Assembly (NCBI GenBank): GCA_017856455.1
Contig: JAFMEZ010000004.1
Coordinates: 1 to 64,000, forward strand
Direction: 5' to 3'
DNA: 64,000 nucleotides
Origin: Parafilimonas sp.
GTDB taxonomy: Bacteria > Bacteroidota > Bacteroidia > Chitinophagales > Chitinophagaceae
Numbering within the stretch: the stretch's first letter is position 1; each line of letters begins with the position of its first letter. Positions 19,191 to 29,595 of this stretch are shown piece after piece. Below the pieces are notes generated by a model, which had not been told where the DNA came from, made no database searches, and saw only the letters and a program-made list of their open reading frames with translations. The position numbers and the translations under genes are program-made.

Positions 19191-21871
19191 GTATAAAAAT
19201 ATCTTGTACGATTGATCTTTAAATCACGTAAAATACCTGACTTCGGACTTATACTAATATTGAAAAATTTGTACACCCCAACTGGTGTGATATTAATAGA
19301 CAATTGCCAACAATGTAAATCCCTTGTGATAAATGTTGTCAATGACTGAATCTTCATTGTATTCAAATCATAATATCCATTCGCACCAACTTTCCATTTT
19401 TTAGTAAGACTAAAATCACCATTGAAATTAATGCTTGATGCAAGCTCATTTTTATAGGTATAATCCCTTTGCAATAATTTTGTAAAACTTAAAGAATAAC
19501 TCAGACTGAGTGTCCAAGGAATAGTAAAATCAGTAAACTCTGCAGGATTCCTTCTTACATAATCCAATTGCTGCTGAATTTGATCATTGGTCAGGTTCTC
19601 ATCTTGACTGATTTCTGAAACCAATGATTTTTTATCGTCTTTCTTTTTGCTTTGTAAACTTGTTGAAATATTAACGTTGCCATTCACAATTCTGCCAAGA
19701 TTGAATTTCCCATCAGACCATGCCAATTGGTTGATTCGATATCCGGTAAGTGGATTGGTTTTATATGGATCTAACGTGGCATTTGCAGTAATATTTATTT
19801 TATCAAACAAACTGCTCCGTGCATAAATGCTCATGGTTGATAAATTAAAAGAATCAGCCAAAAGATTATATCCTCCTGAGATTCCAAATCCATCCAATAG
19901 CTTTACTTTCTTGATCTCTGCTTCGCCTGTATCAGACTTCACCCTGGATTTCATTTCCAGATTATTGTCGATGCCGAATCCAACACCTCCATACTGCTCT
20001 GCGCTAAATGGACCAAAAATACTTCCATCAAAAACCGACATCATCATCTTATCCCCTCGCTGATTCACCTGTTGCTGATAATAGAAAGGCTTCATCAGAT
20101 CAGGTTTATAATTCATTGATAAAGTTGGACGCATCACATGTCGTATTGCTTGAATTTTTGCAGTAGGTTTCTTGGATTGAAAAGAACCAAACAATGCAGT
20201 ACTCACGGAAAACCCCATTGAAATCTCTCTGGCAGTATAAAAACCTTTTTCAATGGTTGTATCCAATTTATTGGTCGTGTTATTCCATGTGCGATAAAAT
20301 TTTTGCGCAAACCATTTTTCCCTAAACGAAAAATTAGGTGCTGCCTGAAAAGGTCCTAATGAAGGCAATGATAAAATGATGGGAACATTGTGTTGTGCCC
20401 CCCATTGAAACGTATCAATCAATTGCCTGAACTTAAATGCTGTGTCATAAAAAGTTATTTGTCCTCTGTAATTACCCGTATACCCTACACCCAATTTCTC
20501 ATACCATTTTGATTGACCTACTGCATCTTTAGGCTGAAATGGATAAATCGTATTCATTACAAAAGTGATATCAGGCAAATTCAAGTTTACTACTTTGGTA
20601 GAAGTATTTTGGTTATGACTCAAGTTCATTGCAAAGTTGAATGGCGTTCCATTCCACATTTTTTGATAAGATATCGTTGAATTAAGTTGGTTGGTGAAAT
20701 TCATTGGCTGCATGTAATTTCCTGCACCAGCGATATTTCCTGTGAATCCTGGATTCACCAATGCGCCATTGGGCACCAATCTTAAATACTTACTACTACC
20801 TGCATTCACACTAGCATTAAAAGACACACCCGGACGAGCTTTACTGTCCATCGAATGCGTCCAGGTAACAAAAAAACTTTTGCTGTTGCTATAATCTGGA
20901 TCATTCTTGAATGCAAACTTTGTATTCTGAATACTCAAATTAAAAGTACCATTGTAACGGTACCTCATTCTGTAGGTTGGAGAAAAATTTGCACGCCAAG
21001 TACCGTAAGAATAGATATCAAACCAAACTTTTGCATCAACATAATCATTGATTGCTCTGTAATAACCTATTCCTTCTAATCCTAATCCAAAATTTTCATT
21101 GACCGTAAATTGTGGTGGAAGTATCCCTGATTGCCTGCCTTTTTGCATTGGAAATATTCCGAATGGCAGATAAATGGGTATAGGAACATCTTCAAACTCC
21201 GGATGTACAGGTCCGGTTACCACTAATTTTTTACTGATAAACTTCGCTTTGCTGAATCGAAAGGCAAAATGTGGCGTATCCAAATTACACGTTGTGAACC
21301 TCCCCTTTGAGGCAAAAAATGTTTCAGCATCATATTTTTTTACCTTTTCAGCAAAATTGAAAAAATCTGATTGCTGAAAAAAGGAAGCATAGGTCATCCC
21401 TTTTTGAGATTTAAAATTAAATCGAATACTATCGCTCACAGTAGTAGACTCTGCCTGCTTTAATTTTGCCATCCCTGCAACTTGTCCGGCTGAATCTCTA
21501 GCCATTTTTGCATAGACAAATTGAGTTTCCTGATCAAATTCAATCAATGGTGCATTCAACACAACATCCTCATATTTTATTTGTGTTTTACCAAACAAAA
21601 AGATCTTTTTTGCATCAACATCCAAAACCATTGAATCCTGTGCCTCGTAATCAATTTGAGCAGGGATTGAATCTTTAGAAATCTTAAGTTTTAATGTATC
21701 AGTTTTGTTTACCAGTTTACTTGTGTCAACTTTTGTTGACTTCCCAATTGAATCAGATTTTGGAATAATATTTTGCGCATGTGTTGCAATTGTTAAAATG
21801 GGGATTACCCCTGAGCATAAAATCAAGAAAAAAAGATATTTTAAGCTAAATTTGCTTACGACCTGCAGCAT
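19184..21871 (-). CDS. LptD-like LPS assembly outer membrane protein
   Basis: OstA-like N-terminal region, PIYLPFGIFPMQKGRQSGILPPQF, large beta-barrel C-terminus. Confidence 0.85.
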   Translation of the reverse strand: MLQVVSKFSLKYLFFLILCSGVIPILTIATHAQNIIPKSDSIGKSTKVDTSKLVNKTDTLKLKISKDSIPAQIDYEAQDSMVLDVDAKKIFLFGKTQIKYEDVVLNAPLIEFDQETQFVYAKMARDSAGQVAGMAKLKQAESTTVSDSIRFNFKSQKGMTYASFFQQSDFFNFAEKVKKYDAETFFASKGRFTTCNLDTPHFAFRFSKAKFISKKLVVTGPVHPEFEDVPIPIYLPFGIFPMQKGRQSGILPPQFTVNENFGLGLEGIGYYRAINDYVDAKVWFDIYSYGTWRANFSPTYRMRYRYNGTFNLSIQNTKFAFKNDPDYSNSKSFFVTWTHSMDSKARPGVSFNASVNAGSSKYLRLVPNGALVNPGFTGNIAGAGNYMQPMNFTNQLNSTISYQKMWNGTPFNFAMNLSHNQNTSTKVVNLNLPDITFVMNTIYPFQPKDAVGQSKWYEKLGVGYTGNYRGQITFYDTAFKFRQLIDTFQWGAQHNVPIILSLPSLGPFQAAPNFSFREKWFAQKFYRTWNNTTNKLDTTIEKGFYTAREISMGFSVSTALFGSFQSKKPTAKIQAIRHVMRPTLSMNYKPDLMKPFYYQQQVNQRGDKMMMSVFDGSIFGPFSAEQYGGVGFGIDNNLEMKSRVKSDTGEAEIKKVKLLDGFGISGGYNLLADSFNLSTMSIYARSSLFDKINITANATLDPYKTNPLTGYRINQLAWSDGKFNLGRIVNGNVNISTSLQSKKKDDKKSLVSEISQDENLTNDQIQQQLDYVRRNPAEFTDFTIPWTLSLSYSLSFTKLLQRDYTYKNELASSINFNGDFSLTKKWKVGANGYYDLNTMKIQSLTTFITRDLHCWQLSINITPVGVYKFFNISISPKSGILRDLKINRTRYFYTQ

Positions 21872-21954
21872 AGTGTTGGCAGGCAAAATTAACTAAATAA
21901 TGTGGTAAGGTTTTGTGAAGATTCTAAAGGGACTTCATACCAATTTGCCTGAAT

Positions 21955-22851
21955 ATGAATAGACATAATTTAACCAAAGTCCTTATAGTCATTTCACTTG
22001 TACTCGTTGGTAAAATGACCATGGGACAACAAGCCCCTACCAAGGGTCCAAAAATCAAAACAATCATTATTGATGCTGGGCATGGTGGAACTGATCAAGG
22101 TGCTAAAGGAGCATATTCAACTGAAGCACAACTGACATTACAAATGGCAATGCGACTTGATACGCTTTTGAGAAGCGAAATGCCTGATACTAGATTTGTA
22201 ATGACCAGAACAACTGACATTTACCACAATCCAAAAGAAAAAGCAAATATTGCAAACAAGGAAAATGGAGATCTCTTTTTGTGCATTCACGTAAATGCTG
22301 CTCCCCCTAAAAAAACAATCATTGGTTACAAAAGCGTGCCAACCTATAAAAAAATCAAAGGCAAAAAGAAAAAAGTATATAAAAAAGTCCCCATCTATAA
22401 ATCCACTCCAAATCCAGTTTACGGCACATCAACATATGTTTGGGCAGCTGACAGATCTGATGAAAAAACAAAAGGAATCATTGAAGACGAACGATATGAA
22501 TCATCTGCCGAGGTAATGGATATTCCAGATGTGACCAGTCCGGAAGCCATGATCAAAGCAAGACTCTGGTCACAGAAATTTTTTAAAAATTCTGTAAGAC
22601 TTGCTTCAATGATTGAAGATGAGTTTGTTGGAAACGGCAGAAAAAGCTGGGGAGTACTGCAAAGAAACCACATGGGAATATGGGTATTACAAGCAACAAA
22701 CATGCCTGCCGTATTGGTTGAAACCGGATTTATTACAAATAAAGAAGAGGAAGACTACTTGAATAGTGAAAACGGACAAAAAGAAATTGTGAGATCAATT
22801 GCAAATGCAGTGATTAAATACAAACAAATAATTGATGGGAAACCACAATAA
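21955..22851 (+). CDS. N-acetylmuramoyl-L-alanine amidase (Amidase_3)
   Basis: IIIDAGHGGTDQGAKG, CIHVNA, VLVETGFITNKEEEDYL. Confidence 0.95.
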   Translation: MNRHNLTKVLIVISLVLVGKMTMGQQAPTKGPKIKTIIIDAGHGGTDQGAKGAYSTEAQLTLQMAMRLDTLLRSEMPDTRFVMTRTTDIYHNPKEKANIANKENGDLFLCIHVNAAPPKKTIIGYKSVPTYKKIKGKKKKVYKKVPIYKSTPNPVYGTSTYVWAADRSDEKTKGIIEDERYESSAEVMDIPDVTSPEAMIKARLWSQKFFKNSVRLASMIEDEFVGNGRKSWGVLQRNHMGIWVLQATNMPAVLVETGFITNKEEEDYLNSENGQKEIVRSIANAVIKYKQIIDGKPQ

Positions 22852-22859
22852 AGACTAAC

Positions 22860-23840
22860 ATGAAAATATCCAACGAAACAAAAGTCGGCACACTTACTGC
22901 AATTGCAATCACACTGCTTATCCTTGGTTTCAATTTTTTGAAAGGCAAAAATCTGTTTCAGAAAAAAGCAACCATGTATGTCACCTTCAAAAAAGTAGAA
23001 GGGCTGAATATTTCTGATGCTGTAAAAATAAATGGACTACGAGTAGGATCTGTTGAAGGCATGCAGGAAGGAGACAAAAATTTAAATAATGTAGTCGTTG
23101 GATACCAACTGACAAGGGATATCAATATCCCCATTGATTCGTATGGCAAAATTGAAGCTGCTCCACTAGGGGCTGCTTATATCGTCATAACCATGGGAAC
23201 ATCTAACGAATTCTTAAAAGATGGTGACACAATAAAAGGATTAGAATCCCCCGGACTCGTTCAGGATTTAAAATCATACCTGGTGCCTACAATTGATAAT
23301 GCAAATCAAACATTATTGACGATTGACTCTGCGGTTAAAAAAATTGGATCTGTTTTTGATCAGGAGAATAAAAAAAATCTGGGTCAGCTGCTTGCACATC
23401 TGAATCAAACCCTTGAATTGTTAAACAATGAATTGATGCCAGCTACAGGTGGATTGGCCAATTCTATTGACAATATCAATGCTTTCACACGAAACCTCAA
23501 AAAGAACAATGACTCAGTAACTGCTATACTTAATAATACAGCAAAACTAACGAGAGAGCTATCAAGCGGACAGATCGGCAATACGCTTAACGCCCTTGAG
23601 AAATCAATTACTCAATTGAATGGCATGATTACTGATATTAAAAATGGTAAGGGAACAATCGGAAAACTAGCAGCAGATGAGCAATTGTATAAGAATCTAA
23701 CCAGCACTACAAACAGTTTAAATATCTTATTGCAAGACCTAAGACTTCATCCTAAAAGATATGTTCAAGTATCCGTTTTTGGTAAAAAAGATAAAACTGC
23801 GCCATTAATGGAAGCACTTCCAGATTCTGTAAAACAATAA
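22860..23840 (+). CDS. MlaD/MCE family protein
   Basis: VGTLTAIAITLLILGFNFLKG...VTFKKVEGLNISDAVKINGLRVGSVEGM. Confidence 0.93.
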   Translation: MKISNETKVGTLTAIAITLLILGFNFLKGKNLFQKKATMYVTFKKVEGLNISDAVKINGLRVGSVEGMQEGDKNLNNVVVGYQLTRDINIPIDSYGKIEAAPLGAAYIVITMGTSNEFLKDGDTIKGLESPGLVQDLKSYLVPTIDNANQTLLTIDSAVKKIGSVFDQENKKNLGQLLAHLNQTLELLNNELMPATGGLANSIDNINAFTRNLKKNNDSVTAILNNTAKLTRELSSGQIGNTLNALEKSITQLNGMITDIKNGKGTIGKLAADEQLYKNLTSTTNSLNILLQDLRLHPKRYVQVSVFGKKDKTAPLMEALPDSVKQ

Positions 23841-23843
23841 TCG

Positions 23844-25424
23844 ATGAGACTTCATGTAGTCTTTTCATTCATCATCTTGATTGTATTGTTTTGTAATAAA
23901 GCAACAGGACAAGTATATGTGTATGCCGACAGCACAAAATCTGATTCAACAAAGTTTATAAAAATCATTGCAGCTGATAAATTCAGAAGAGTTAAACAGG
24001 ATTCAGCAGGTGATTTGAACCTATTGATTGGACACGTACAACTCAAACAAGAAAATACCTTATTTAGCTGTGACAGTGCAGTTCAAAATATATTGACCAA
24101 TACCATAGAAGCTTTTGGAAACATTCATATTAATGATGGTGATACGGTCCATACCTACTCACAATACCTAAAATATCTTGGCAATACTAAAATTGCAGAT
24201 TTAACAGGTAAAGTAAAGCTAACCGACGGGAAAGCAACTTTGACCTCTGAGGCCTTACAATATGATGTGAATGCTAAAATTGGCACATATGTAAACAATG
24301 GTAAACTGGTCAATAAACAAACCGTATTAACCAGTAAAGAAGGATTTTATTACGCAGACACCAAAGAAGTATACTTCCAAAAAAACGTAAAAGTAGTTGA
24401 CCCAGAATTCACCATGTTAACCGATACGTTGCTTTATAATATCAATAGTGAAATTGCGAGTTTCATCTCTCCCACACTTATTTATGATGAAAAATCAAAC
24501 ATCAAAACAAGATCTGGTTTCTATGATATGAAAAAAGAAGTTGGAAGCTTTTCTAAAAGACCTATAATAAAAGACAGCACTCAACTTATCATTGCAGATA
24601 AAATTGATTTTGACAAAAAAACTGGTGAAGGAATAGCAATTGGGAATATTCTATTTCAGGATAGCTCAAACGGCGTCAGTGTACTATCAGGACAAGCAAA
24701 ATTCAATAAAGACAAAAAAACTGTAAAAGCTTATCAGTTTCCTTTAATGATCATACACGAGGACAATGATACTTTATATGTTTCATCAGATACCCTCTAC
24801 TCTGGTGTGATTGCAAAAGACACTACAAAGAATAATAAAAATGATTCATTAAGATTTTTTTCAGCATATGCCCATGTAAAGATTTTTGGTGATTCACTTC
24901 AAGGAAGGAGTGATAGTCTTTACTATTCCGCCGAAGACTCTGTTTTTAGATTCTACAAAGAGCCGGCCATTTGGGCAAATGAAAGTCAGATTACAGGTGA
25001 TACAATATTTTTAACTACAAAAAACAGGAAAGCCGATACAGTACTGATTCTTGAAAATGCTTTTTCAGTCAATAAAACAAAAGAAGGTCTTTTCAATCAA
25101 TTAAGAGGTAATAACATGATCGGTTCATTTGTTGATGGTGAGATTGACTTTCTTAGGGCAAAAGGAAATAGCGAAAGCCTTTATTACCTGCAAGACGACA
25201 AAGACAGCGCATACATAGGACTCAATTATGCAATGGCTGATGCAATTGGCATGAAATTCAAAAGCAAGGAATTAAAAAGAATTTCATGGGTGAATGCGGT
25301 TAAAGGAATTACATACCCCATGGATAAAATTCCTGCTGATAAAAAAACATTGAAGAATTTTAAATGGCTTGAAGCTGAACGACCCAAAAACTTAACAACA
25401 CTCATCTCATTAACAAAGAATTAA
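23844..25424 (+). CDS. OstA-like (LptA-like) protein
   Basis: Signal peptide and OstA-like repeats LLIGHVQLKQENTLFSCDSAV...FGNIHINDGDTVHTYSQYLKY. Confidence 0.85.
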   Translation: MRLHVVFSFIILIVLFCNKATGQVYVYADSTKSDSTKFIKIIAADKFRRVKQDSAGDLNLLIGHVQLKQENTLFSCDSAVQNILTNTIEAFGNIHINDGDTVHTYSQYLKYLGNTKIADLTGKVKLTDGKATLTSEALQYDVNAKIGTYVNNGKLVNKQTVLTSKEGFYYADTKEVYFQKNVKVVDPEFTMLTDTLLYNINSEIASFISPTLIYDEKSNIKTRSGFYDMKKEVGSFSKRPIIKDSTQLIIADKIDFDKKTGEGIAIGNILFQDSSNGVSVLSGQAKFNKDKKTVKAYQFPLMIIHEDNDTLYVSSDTLYSGVIAKDTTKNNKNDSLRFFSAYAHVKIFGDSLQGRSDSLYYSAEDSVFRFYKEPAIWANESQITGDTIFLTTKNRKADTVLILENAFSVNKTKEGLFNQLRGNNMIGSFVDGEIDFLRAKGNSESLYYLQDDKDSAYIGLNYAMADAIGMKFKSKELKRISWVNAVKGITYPMDKIPADKKTLKNFKWLEAERPKNLTTLISLTKN

Positions 25425-25425
25425 A

Positions 25426-26676
25426 ATGCTTTTATCAATTTTCATCATTGGTTATATATTCATCGCGTTAGAAGAATTTATAAAAATAAGCAAATCAGCC
25501 ATTGCACTTGTTACAGGCGTTGCATGCTGGACTGTTTTATACATAAGCACATCAGGACATGGGCTAGAGCACGAACTGATTAATCATTTAGGAGAAATTT
25601 CGGGAATTTTATTTTTTCTATTGGGCGCGATGACGATTGTTGAACTGATAGACGCACATGATGGTTTTGACATCATCATTAAAGCATTTAAAACAAAAAG
25701 TAAAAAGGTTTTATCTTTTATCATCTTACTGCTATCGTTTTTTCTATCTGCAATACTCGACAATCTTACTACAACCATTGTATTGATAAGTATTGTTGCA
25801 AAAATCATAAAAGACCCTAAGGAAAAAATACTTTTTGCATCTTTAATTGTTATAGCTGCAAATGCAGGAGGAGTATCGAGTCCAATTGGCGATGTTACAA
25901 CAACCATGCTTTGGATGGGAAATCAAATTACCACTGCAGCAATCATTGAAAAAACATTTCTGGCAAGTTTGGTTTCTGTAGTCATCCCATTCTTTGCACT
26001 TTCATTTCAATTAAAAGGAAATTTTGATTTGCACTATGATGCATCAACCGGTCAAAAATCAAATCACTCAACATTGTTTTTCATATCGGGAATTTCTGCA
26101 CTTTTGTTTGTCCCGATTTTTAAAACGCTTACAGGATTACCCCCATTCATGGGCATGCTTTTGGCAATGGGTATCGTTTGGCTTCTTTCTGAATTCATCG
26201 ACAGAAGAAAAGATGAAGATGAAAAACAGCATACTTCTATCAATCATTTATTAAAAAAAATAGACACCCCAAGTATTTTATTTTTTCTTGGGATATTATT
26301 AGCAGTTAGTGCCCTATCCACTGCAGGTATGCTTACCAATTTTTCAACAATGCTTTCCAGCATAACGGGGAGTATATATAATCTAACCATGTTATTAGGA
26401 ATATCATCAGCAATAGTAGATAACGTTCCACTCATGGCAGCAGCACAGAATATGTATGAATTGACAGCTTACCCTACCGATCATCCATTCTGGTTGATGT
26501 TGGCCTATACAACTGGCACAGGCGGAAGTCTTTTGATCATTGGGTCTGCAGCGGGTGTAGCCGCAATGGGACTCACCAAGATCAACTTTGTTTGGTATTT
26601 AAAAAATATAACGCTTTGGGCGTTATTGGGATATGTTTCTGGCTGGCTATTGCTATCAATGACCCTGAGCAGCTAA
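25426..26676 (+). CDS. nhaD: NhaD-type Na+/H+ antiporter
   Basis: Ion transporter fold; LDNLTTTIVLI, ANAGGVSSPIGDVTTTMLWMGNQ, DNVPLMAAA. Confidence 0.88.
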   Translation: MLLSIFIIGYIFIALEEFIKISKSAIALVTGVACWTVLYISTSGHGLEHELINHLGEISGILFFLLGAMTIVELIDAHDGFDIIIKAFKTKSKKVLSFIILLLSFFLSAILDNLTTTIVLISIVAKIIKDPKEKILFASLIVIAANAGGVSSPIGDVTTTMLWMGNQITTAAIIEKTFLASLVSVVIPFFALSFQLKGNFDLHYDASTGQKSNHSTLFFISGISALLFVPIFKTLTGLPPFMGMLLAMGIVWLLSEFIDRRKDEDEKQHTSINHLLKKIDTPSILFFLGILLAVSALSTAGMLTNFSTMLSSITGSIYNLTMLLGISSAIVDNVPLMAAAQNMYELTAYPTDHPFWLMLAYTTGTGGSLLIIGSAAGVAAMGLTKINFVWYLKNITLWALLGYVSGWLLLSMTLSS

Positions 26677-27594
26677 GAAACGTTCAGCGTCAATTGCAGC
26701 CATGCACCCACTACCAGCAGCAGTGATGGCCTGTCGATAATTTTTATCTTGAACATCACCACATGCAAAAACACCAGGTACATTTGTTTTTGATGAACCA
26801 GGAATTGTTTTGATGTAACCTGCTTCATCCATATCGATGAACCCTTTGAAAATATCCGAGTTGGGTTGATGACCTATGGCAACAAAGAAACCAGCAATTG
26901 GAATTTCTTGCTTTTCGCCAGTTTTATTGTTTTTGATTCGTACTGCTTCTACTTTCTGTTGACCTAGAATTTCATCGGTATCTGTATTCCAATATATTTT
27001 AATATTGGGCGTATTCTTCACCCTGTCTTGCATAATTTTTGAAGCACGCATTTCCTCTCTTCGAATAAACATATGAACTGTTGAACATAATTTACTCAGG
27101 TAATGTGCTTCTTCCGCTGCAGTGTCACCAGCACCAACAATAGCTACTTCTTTACCTTTAAAGAAGAATCCATCACAAACAGCGCATGCACTCACACCAA
27201 ATCCATTTAATCGTTGTTCACTTTCCAATCCTAACCACTTTGCTGATGCACCCGTTGCAATAATTACAGTATCCGCATGTATTTCCTTTTCCTCATCAAT
27301 CCATACTTTATGCAATCCGCCTGAAAAATCAACCTTTGTTGCTAATCCATATCTTATATCTGCACCCATTCGCTTTGCCTGCTTTTCAAAATCGACCATC
27401 ATCTCTGGACCTTGAACTCCATCAGGGTAACCAGGATAATTTTCAACTTCGGTTGTGATGGTAAGTTGACCTCCAGGTTGAATACCTTGATATAATACAG
27501 GTTGAAGATTAGCTCTCGAAGCATAAATTGCAGCAGTATATCCAGCTGGACCTGAACCTATAATTAGACAACTCACTTTTTCAATTGCAGACAT
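26656..27594 (-). CDS. trxB: Thioredoxin-disulfide reductase
   Basis: GSGPAGYTAAIYASRA, CAVCDG redox motif, GVFACGDVQDKNYRQAITAAGSGCMAA. Confidence 0.97.
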   Translation of the reverse strand: MSAIEKVSCLIIGSGPAGYTAAIYASRANLQPVLYQGIQPGGQLTITTEVENYPGYPDGVQGPEMMVDFEKQAKRMGADIRYGLATKVDFSGGLHKVWIDEEKEIHADTVIIATGASAKWLGLESEQRLNGFGVSACAVCDGFFFKGKEVAIVGAGDTAAEEAHYLSKLCSTVHMFIRREEMRASKIMQDRVKNTPNIKIYWNTDTDEILGQQKVEAVRIKNNKTGEKQEIPIAGFFVAIGHQPNSDIFKGFIDMDEAGYIKTIPGSSKTNVPGVFACGDVQDKNYRQAITAAGSGCMAAIDAERFLAAQGH

Positions 27595-27634
27595 TTTTCA
27601 TGATTTTATTGTCTGCAAAAATAAGCATTTCAAA

Positions 27635-28507
27635 TTAGAGTTTTGGGATGATCAGGGTACGATACTGCGCTGCATATCCCCCAAAATATCCCAGCGCATT
27701 GTTGGAGATATTTGATTTGATTTTAATGGGACTTGAAAATGGATTACCGACACTTTGAAAGGAGAATTCATATGTGCGCCAGAATTCATATGTGCTTTTA
27801 TCGATCTGTGCCAATTTGAGTGTTACCGTATCACCGCGCTTGAAATATGCAAGGCTGTCAACAAATTCTTCATTTTTATCAAATCCTTTATCCAATGGGA
27901 TGGTATAAGATTTTCCATCAATGATATCATCATCATATACACTGGTGAATCCGGGAAGAAATGGACCACTATTTACTTTGGTATAATACCTAATATAGTC
28001 ACCTAATCCAGGCTTATCAGTTGCAGTAAGCATGATGCGCGATGCTTTAGGGTCTTCTGAGAACGGCAATTTTTCCCACCACATAGAATCTACTCTTCGC
28101 GTAATTTCAGGAATGGTTGTAGCAGAAGTATAGGTTTCTGCTCCCACCTGAATTTTTAATTGATAGGAAGTTTTTAGTTTGCCAATAAACATACTACCCG
28201 GAGCAGTGGTGTAGTAAAACAATTTGTTTCCGTTGGTATCTGTAAGCGTGTCCTCAACAAGTTTAACCTCTTGTATTCCATCATTGATTGACACTACTGC
28301 ATTTCTCACAAAAGAAGCAGCAAGAAGTTCGGGAGTAATTTTGCTGAAATAGTCAATACTCTTCGACAGAAAAACAATGGGAGGTCTGCCGTTTTCAATG
28401 GATGCATCAACGACCAATCTGTTTTCACTAGGATCCAATTTCAGATCAATATCTTTTTCACAGGAGAAAAGAAAAAAAGAAAACAATATCAGTACAGATA
28501 TTCTCAT
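27635..28507 (-). CDS. DUF4249 domain-containing lipoprotein
   Basis: Lipobox FLFSCEKDIDL, LVVDASIENGRPPIVFLSKSIDYFS. Confidence 0.85.
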   Translation of the reverse strand: MRISVLILFSFFLFSCEKDIDLKLDPSENRLVVDASIENGRPPIVFLSKSIDYFSKITPELLAASFVRNAVVSINDGIQEVKLVEDTLTDTNGNKLFYYTTAPGSMFIGKLKTSYQLKIQVGAETYTSATTIPEITRRVDSMWWEKLPFSEDPKASRIMLTATDKPGLGDYIRYYTKVNSGPFLPGFTSVYDDDIIDGKSYTIPLDKGFDKNEEFVDSLAYFKRGDTVTLKLAQIDKSTYEFWRTYEFSFQSVGNPFSSPIKIKSNISNNALGYFGGYAAQYRTLIIPKL

Positions 28508-28545
28508 CGATTTATAACAAATAAAAAAGCAGGGAGTTTAAAAAA

Positions 28546-28567
28546 GGCCCCGCAATTTTGCGGGGCC
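28546..28567 (-). terminator. Intrinsic terminator of the sigma factor gene
   Basis: GGCCCCGCAAAATTGCGGGGCC followed on the minus strand by TTTTTTAAA. Confidence 0.92.
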
Positions 28568-28578
28568 GATATGTCTTA

Positions 28579-29436
28579 TTAACCTAAGTATGCTTTCAGC
28601 GCATTACTGTATCGCGCTTTTTGAAGTCTCTTGATGGCTCTTTCTTTGATTTGACGGATACGCTCCTTAGTCAAATCATATTTTTGTCCGATTTGCTCTA
28701 TGGTTACACCATTCTCACCATCCAATCCAAAATATGCATTTACGATTTCAGCTTCACGTGGACTCAAAGATTTAAGCACGCGACGGATTTCAGCACGAAG
28801 AGAATCCTTCATCACATCATCGTCTGTATCATCACTTCCCTCCAATAAATCTCCCATAGCAACATCTTCAGCCTCATGCACTGGAGCATCCAATGATGTA
28901 TGACGTGTATTACTTTGGAAAATATTATTGATTTCAGTTTCGCTCATTTCAAGAATCTCTGCCAACTCTTCAGTTGATGGTTCACGCTCATGCTCCTGTT
29001 CGAAAGCCATATAAGCTTTATTGGCTTTGTTGTATGTACCAATCTTATTTTGAGGGAGACGAACCAATCTACCTTGTTCAGCCAATGCTTGTAATATTGA
29101 TTGTCTGATCCACCACACAGCATAAGAAATGAATTTGAAACCTTTTGTTTCATCAAAACGCTGAGCTGCCTTGATCAAACCAAGATTTCCTTCATTGATC
29201 AAATCACTCAAAGACAATCCCTGATGTTGGTATTGTTTTGCAACAGAAACAACAAAACGTAAGTTAGCCTGCACCAATTTATCTAATGAACGCTGATCAT
29301 TCATTTTGATTCTTTGCGCAAGAATTGTTTCTTCCTCTGGTGTGATCATTGAGATTTTAGAAATCTCTTGAAGATATTTTTCAACTGCTTGTGAATCGCG
29401 GTTGGTAATCTGTGTAGCTATCTTTAATTGCCTCAT
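28579..29436 (-). CDS. rpoD: RNA polymerase primary sigma factor (Bacteroidota short RpoD/SigA type)
   Basis: LVQANLRFVVSVAKQYQHQGLSLSDLINEGNLGLIKAAQRFDETKGFKFISYAVWWIRQSI; regions 2-4 present, no large N-terminal region 1.1. Confidence 0.95.
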   Translation of the reverse strand: MRQLKIATQITNRDSQAVEKYLQEISKISMITPEEETILAQRIKMNDQRSLDKLVQANLRFVVSVAKQYQHQGLSLSDLINEGNLGLIKAAQRFDETKGFKFISYAVWWIRQSILQALAEQGRLVRLPQNKIGTYNKANKAYMAFEQEHEREPSTEELAEILEMSETEINNIFQSNTRHTSLDAPVHEAEDVAMGDLLEGSDDTDDDVMKDSLRAEIRRVLKSLSPREAEIVNAYFGLDGENGVTIEQIGQKYDLTKERIRQIKERAIKRLQKARYSNALKAYLG

Positions 29437-29595
29437 AGTCGAATTTAGGGGATACCTGCAAAATTAAAATTCCTTTTCCACATAAAAGGGCAGTTTTAGA
29501 AAAAACAACCAAAAATTATGAAAATCAAACAAATATGTGAATCAAAAGTGCAAAAAACGGGGGGAATTCAGGCAGCCATGGGCTAATTTCGCGGT

